From Fidelibacterota bacterium TCS52 (lineage in GTDB: Bacteria; Fidelibacterota; Fidelibacteria; Fidelibacterales; Fidelibacteraceae), in contig LSCC01000040.1 of assembly GCA_001577215.1 (NCBI GenBank), positions 1 through 8,903 of the forward strand: a DNA stretch of 8,903 nucleotides, read 5' to 3'. Of this stretch, positions 6,871 to 8,903 are shown in pieces (positions within the stretch are counted from its first letter, which is position 1; every line of letters starts with the position of its first letter). The notes under the pieces were generated by a model. The model was not told the origin of the DNA. It saw nothing but the letters and a program-made list of their open reading frames with translations, and made no database searches. A program made the translations under genes and the position numbers.

Positions 6871-6888
6871 CAATAAATTATTTTATTG
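6871..6888 (+). promoter_or_regulatory. Perfect AU hairpin between rpsB and tsf
   Basis: CAATAAA (6871-6877) and TTTATTG (6882-6888) form a 7-bp perfect stem closed by TTAT, placed 3 nt before the tsf Shine-Dalgarno (GGGAG 6892-6896). No T-run follows, so it does not look like a terminator. It could affect mRNA processing or stability, or access of the ribosome to tsf. In E. coli the rpsB-tsf gap also carries an expression-setting signal, but sequence similarity to that is not claimed. Confidence 0.4.
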
Positions 6889-6908
6889 ATAGGGAGAAAT
6901 AGATAAAT

Positions 6909-7502
6909 ATGGGAATAAGTGCAAAATTAGTAAAAGAGTTGAGAGATAAGACCGGCGCCGGAATGATGGATTGTAAAAAGGCATTGGAATCTTGTGATAG
7001 TGATATCAATAAAGCGGTAGATCATTTAAGATCTATAGGAATTGCCAAAGCAGAAAAAAAATCTAATCGAGAAGCAAAAGAGGGAGCAGTTTATTCATAT
7101 ATACACCCAGGCAGCAAATTAGGTGTTTTAGTTAAGATAAATTGTGAAACTGATTTTGTAGCAAATACAAAAGAATTTAAATCATTTATAAAAGATATAG
7201 CAATGCAAATTGCCGCATCAGATCCTAAGGCAATTACTCGAGAAGAACTTGATCCAAAATTAGTTGAAAGGGAAAAAGCAGTATATAAAGAACAAATAAT
7301 TCAACAGGGTAAACCGGAACATATTGCTGAAAGAATAATTACAGGTAAAATGGAAAAATATTACAAAGAGAATGTTTTGTTCGAACAGGAATTTATTAAA
7401 GATACAGATAAAAATATTGAAACATATGTAAAGGAAATAATTGGTAAATTAGGTGAGAATATTAATATCACAAAATTTGCACGTTTTCAATTAGGTGAAT
7501 AA
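6909..7502 (+). CDS. tsf: Elongation factor Ts (short form)
   Basis: EF-Ts releases GDP from EF-Tu so that it can reload with GTP. The N-terminal UBA-like module holds LRDKTGAGMMDCKKAL (11-26), and the key EF-Tu-contacting motif TDFV is at 81-84 within KINCETDFVANTKEF. At 197 residues it is the short type, as in Thermus and many non-proteobacterial lineages, rather than the 283-residue E. coli type with its extra dimerisation segment. The C-terminus (NINITKFARFQLGE) is a normal EF-Ts ending, so the protein is complete and not truncated. GGGAG (6892-6896) lies 12 nt before the ATG, which is rather far. The gene lies between rpsB and pyrH, an order conserved across many phyla. Confidence 0.97.
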   Translation: MGISAKLVKELRDKTGAGMMDCKKALESCDSDINKAVDHLRSIGIAKAEKKSNREAKEGAVYSYIHPGSKLGVLVKINCETDFVANTKEFKSFIKDIAMQIAASDPKAITREELDPKLVEREKAVYKEQIIQQGKPEHIAERIITGKMEKYYKENVLFEQEFIKDTDKNIETYVKEIIGKLGENINITKFARFQLGE

Positions 7503-7519
7503 ATAAAATATTTATTATA

Positions 7520-8236
7520 ATGAATTATAATAGAATATTACTAAAATTAAGTGGCGAAGTATTAGCCGGTAAAAATGAATCGGTAATTGATACTGATATA
7601 TTAAAATATTTTTCACATGAGATTAGATCTATTTTTGATCTCGGTGTGGAAACAGCAATTGTAATTGGCGGTGGAAATATTTATCGTGGTGCAAAATCCA
7701 ATTCTGAAGAGAAAAAGATAGGAAGGATCGATGGCGACTATATGGGAATGCTGGCTACGGTGATAAATTCTTTAGCTTTAAAGGATTCGTTTGAAGCCGC
7801 AGGAATTCCAACTCGAGTTATGTCTGCACTGAATATCAATAAAATCGTTGAACCGTTTATTCAGGAAAAAGCGGTAAGACATTTAAGCAAGGGTAGAGTA
7901 GTTATTTTTTGTGCAGGAACCGGTCATCCTTATTTTTCCACAGATACGGCTGCAGCATTAAGATCTGCTGAAATTGATGCCGATATTTTACTTAAGGGAA
8001 CAAAGGTTGACGGAGTTTTTGACAGCGATCCGGAATTAAATGTAGATGCCAAAAAATATGAGAATTTGAGCTATTCCGATGTACTCAGAGATGATCTTAG
8101 AGTAATGGATTTAAGTGCAATTACGCTATGTAAAGAAAATAAAATACCAATAAATGTTTTCAATTTTAAAGAACCGGGAACCTTAAAGAAAATATTGATG
8201 GGTAAAAATATAGGAACAAAAATAGGAGATGGTTAA
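7520..8236 (+). CDS. pyrH: UMP kinase (uridylate kinase)
   Basis: This bacterial-type UMP kinase of the amino-acid kinase fold phosphorylates UMP to UDP with ATP and normally forms a hexamer regulated by UTP and GTP. Its 238 residues are the normal length. Motifs are LLKLSGE (7-13, ATP phosphate-binding lysine region), GGGNIYRG (50-57), DGDYMGMLATVINSLAL (71-87), GTGHPYFSTDTAAALR (133-148, UMP site; many relatives have Asn where this has His) and VDGVFDSDP (163-171). The 17-nt gap after tsf is purely A/T and contains no Shine-Dalgarno, so initiation probably relies on an unstructured AT-rich site or coupling with tsf. The last codons carry the frr ribosome binding site. Confidence 0.97.
   Translation: MNYNRILLKLSGEVLAGKNESVIDTDILKYFSHEIRSIFDLGVETAIVIGGGNIYRGAKSNSEEKKIGRIDGDYMGMLATVINSLALKDSFEAAGIPTRVMSALNINKIVEPFIQEKAVRHLSKGRVVIFCAGTGHPYFSTDTAAALRSAEIDADILLKGTKVDGVFDSDPELNVDAKKYENLSYSDVLRDDLRVMDLSAITLCKENKIPINVFNFKEPGTLKKILMGKNIGTKIGDG
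8225..8228 (+). promoter_or_regulatory. Ribosome binding site of frr inside pyrH
   Basis: GGAG lies within the final codons of pyrH, 8 nt before the frr ATG. The pyrH stop (8234-8236) directly abuts that ATG. This arrangement favours coupled translation of UMP kinase and ribosome recycling factor. Confidence 0.75.
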
Positions 8237-8794
8237 ATGTTTTCTGAAATAAAAACAACATGTGAAAAAGAAATGAAAGAGACACTGGAATTTTTAAGAC
8301 ATGAATTCTCTAGTTTAAGAACAGGTAGAGCATCTGTAGCACTTTTAGATGGAATTAAAGTAGATTATTATGGCTCACAAACACCATTAAATCAGGTTTC
8401 TTCCGTATCCGTTCCGGAAGCGAGATTAATTGTTATTCAACCGTGGGAGAAAAAGATGTTAGGTGCGATCGAAAAAGAAATACTGAAATCAGATCTAAGC
8501 TTAAATCCTAATAATGATGGACAGGTAATAAGAATACCAATTCCTGCAATGACAGAGGAAAGAAGGAGAGAACTGGTAAAACATATTCATAAATTAGCTG
8601 AAGAAGCAAAAATATCTGTAAGGAATCACAGGCATAATGCTAATGATAAAATTAAAAAATCAGAATCAGAAGATCATATTTCAAAAGATAATGTCGCTGA
8701 TGGATTAGATGAAATTCAGAAAATTACAGACAAATATGTTGGTAGAATAGATGAAATATATAAAATAAAAGAAAAAGAAATTCTTAAAGTGTAA
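8237..8794 (+). CDS. frr: Ribosome recycling factor
   Basis: RRF (185 residues, the same length as in E. coli) works with EF-G to split post-termination ribosomes. The tRNA-like L-shaped fold is shown by a long-helix start with LRTGRAS (27-33), a beta domain containing VDYYGSQTPLNQVSSVSVPE (42-61) and IVIQPWEK (65-72), then IPIPAMTEERRREL (100-113) and the returning helices. VRNHRHNAND (128-137) keeps the arginine equivalent to E. coli R132, needed for 23S rRNA contact, while the neighbouring second arginine is His. It is last in the operon, starts immediately at the pyrH stop, and is followed after 25 nt by an intrinsic terminator. Confidence 0.97.
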   Translation: MFSEIKTTCEKEMKETLEFLRHEFSSLRTGRASVALLDGIKVDYYGSQTPLNQVSSVSVPEARLIVIQPWEKKMLGAIEKEILKSDLSLNPNNDGQVIRIPIPAMTEERRRELVKHIHKLAEEAKISVRNHRHNANDKIKKSESEDHISKDNVADGLDEIQKITDKYVGRIDEIYKIKEKEILKV

Positions 8795-8819
8795 ATTAAT
8801 ATAAAAATAATTTAATTTT

Positions 8820-8846
8820 AAAGCCCAGTCATTTTGGGCTTTTTTT
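8820..8846 (+). terminator. Intrinsic terminator of the rplM-frr operon
   Basis: AAAGCCCA (8820-8827) pairs perfectly with TGGGCTTT (8835-8842) around a 7-nt loop, and the T-run extends from 8840 to 8846. The four central G-C pairs stand out in this AT-rich sequence. It begins 25 nt after the frr stop, where the transcript should end. The remaining 57 nt to the window edge contain no gene I can support, only a 10-bp palindrome (GCATTAATGC, 8892-8901). Confidence 0.9.
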
Positions 8847-8903
8847 ATGAAATATGAAATAATCAGTTAAAAATTGTTGGTGTCATTTTTTGCATTAATG
8901 CTA

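Noticed and set aside
8892..8901. 10-bp palindrome GCATTAATGC at the window edge
   Set aside because: It is too short and too close to the edge to assign. It may belong to the promoter of the next gene, but nothing in view supports a call.

Overview
The window comes from an AT-rich bacterial chromosome. All nine recognisable protein genes lie on the + strand, and none is interrupted. The cluster rplM-rpsI-rpsB-tsf-pyrH-frr, in which L13/S9 lead directly into S2/EF-Ts, fits the Bacteroidetes/Ignavibacteria/Cloacimonadota-like (FCB) radiation. The low GC, strong use of A/T-ending codons, short EF-Ts and adjacent butyrate kinase/phosphotransbutyrylase genes suggest an anaerobic, fermentative member of such a lineage. 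This placement is an inference from gene order and composition, and no phylogeny was run.

Layout. Positions 1-281 are an AT-rich leader holding one GC-rich island of unknown nature (47-84). Positions 282-2834 encode an alpha-glucan phosphorylase of the 850-residue GlgP type. A 197-nt gap follows. Then come butyrate kinase (3032-4087) and a phosphate butyryl/acyltransferase (4105-4974), only 17 nt apart and so probably co-transcribed. A hairpin followed by a run of T's (5011-5050) probably ends that unit. The 270-nt gap before rplM holds a possible promoter, a branched hairpin (5123-5162) and an arm that can pair with either of two downstream copies of the same sequence (5174-5213). After it come rplM (TTG start), rpsI, rpsB, tsf, pyrH and frr, with gaps of 13, 21, 49, 17 and 0 nt. 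A clear intrinsic terminator at 8820-8846 closes the set.

How the genes fit together. GlgP releases glucose-1-phosphate from storage glucan for glycolysis. Ptb and Buk convert an acyl-CoA into the free acid with ATP formation, a typical energy-conserving end step of fermentation. The downstream operon supplies ribosomal proteins L13, S9 and S2, the EF-Tu recycling factor EF-Ts, UMP kinase for pyrimidine nucleotides, and ribosome recycling factor. It is a growth-linked translation operon.

The coding content is conventional housekeeping and fermentation, and I see no phage, CRISPR, toxin-antitoxin or transposon genes. The most interesting material is non-coding. The leader of rplM looks like a structured, possibly switching, ribosomal-protein leader RNA. 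A perfect AU hairpin also sits between rpsB and tsf, next to the tsf ribosome binding site.
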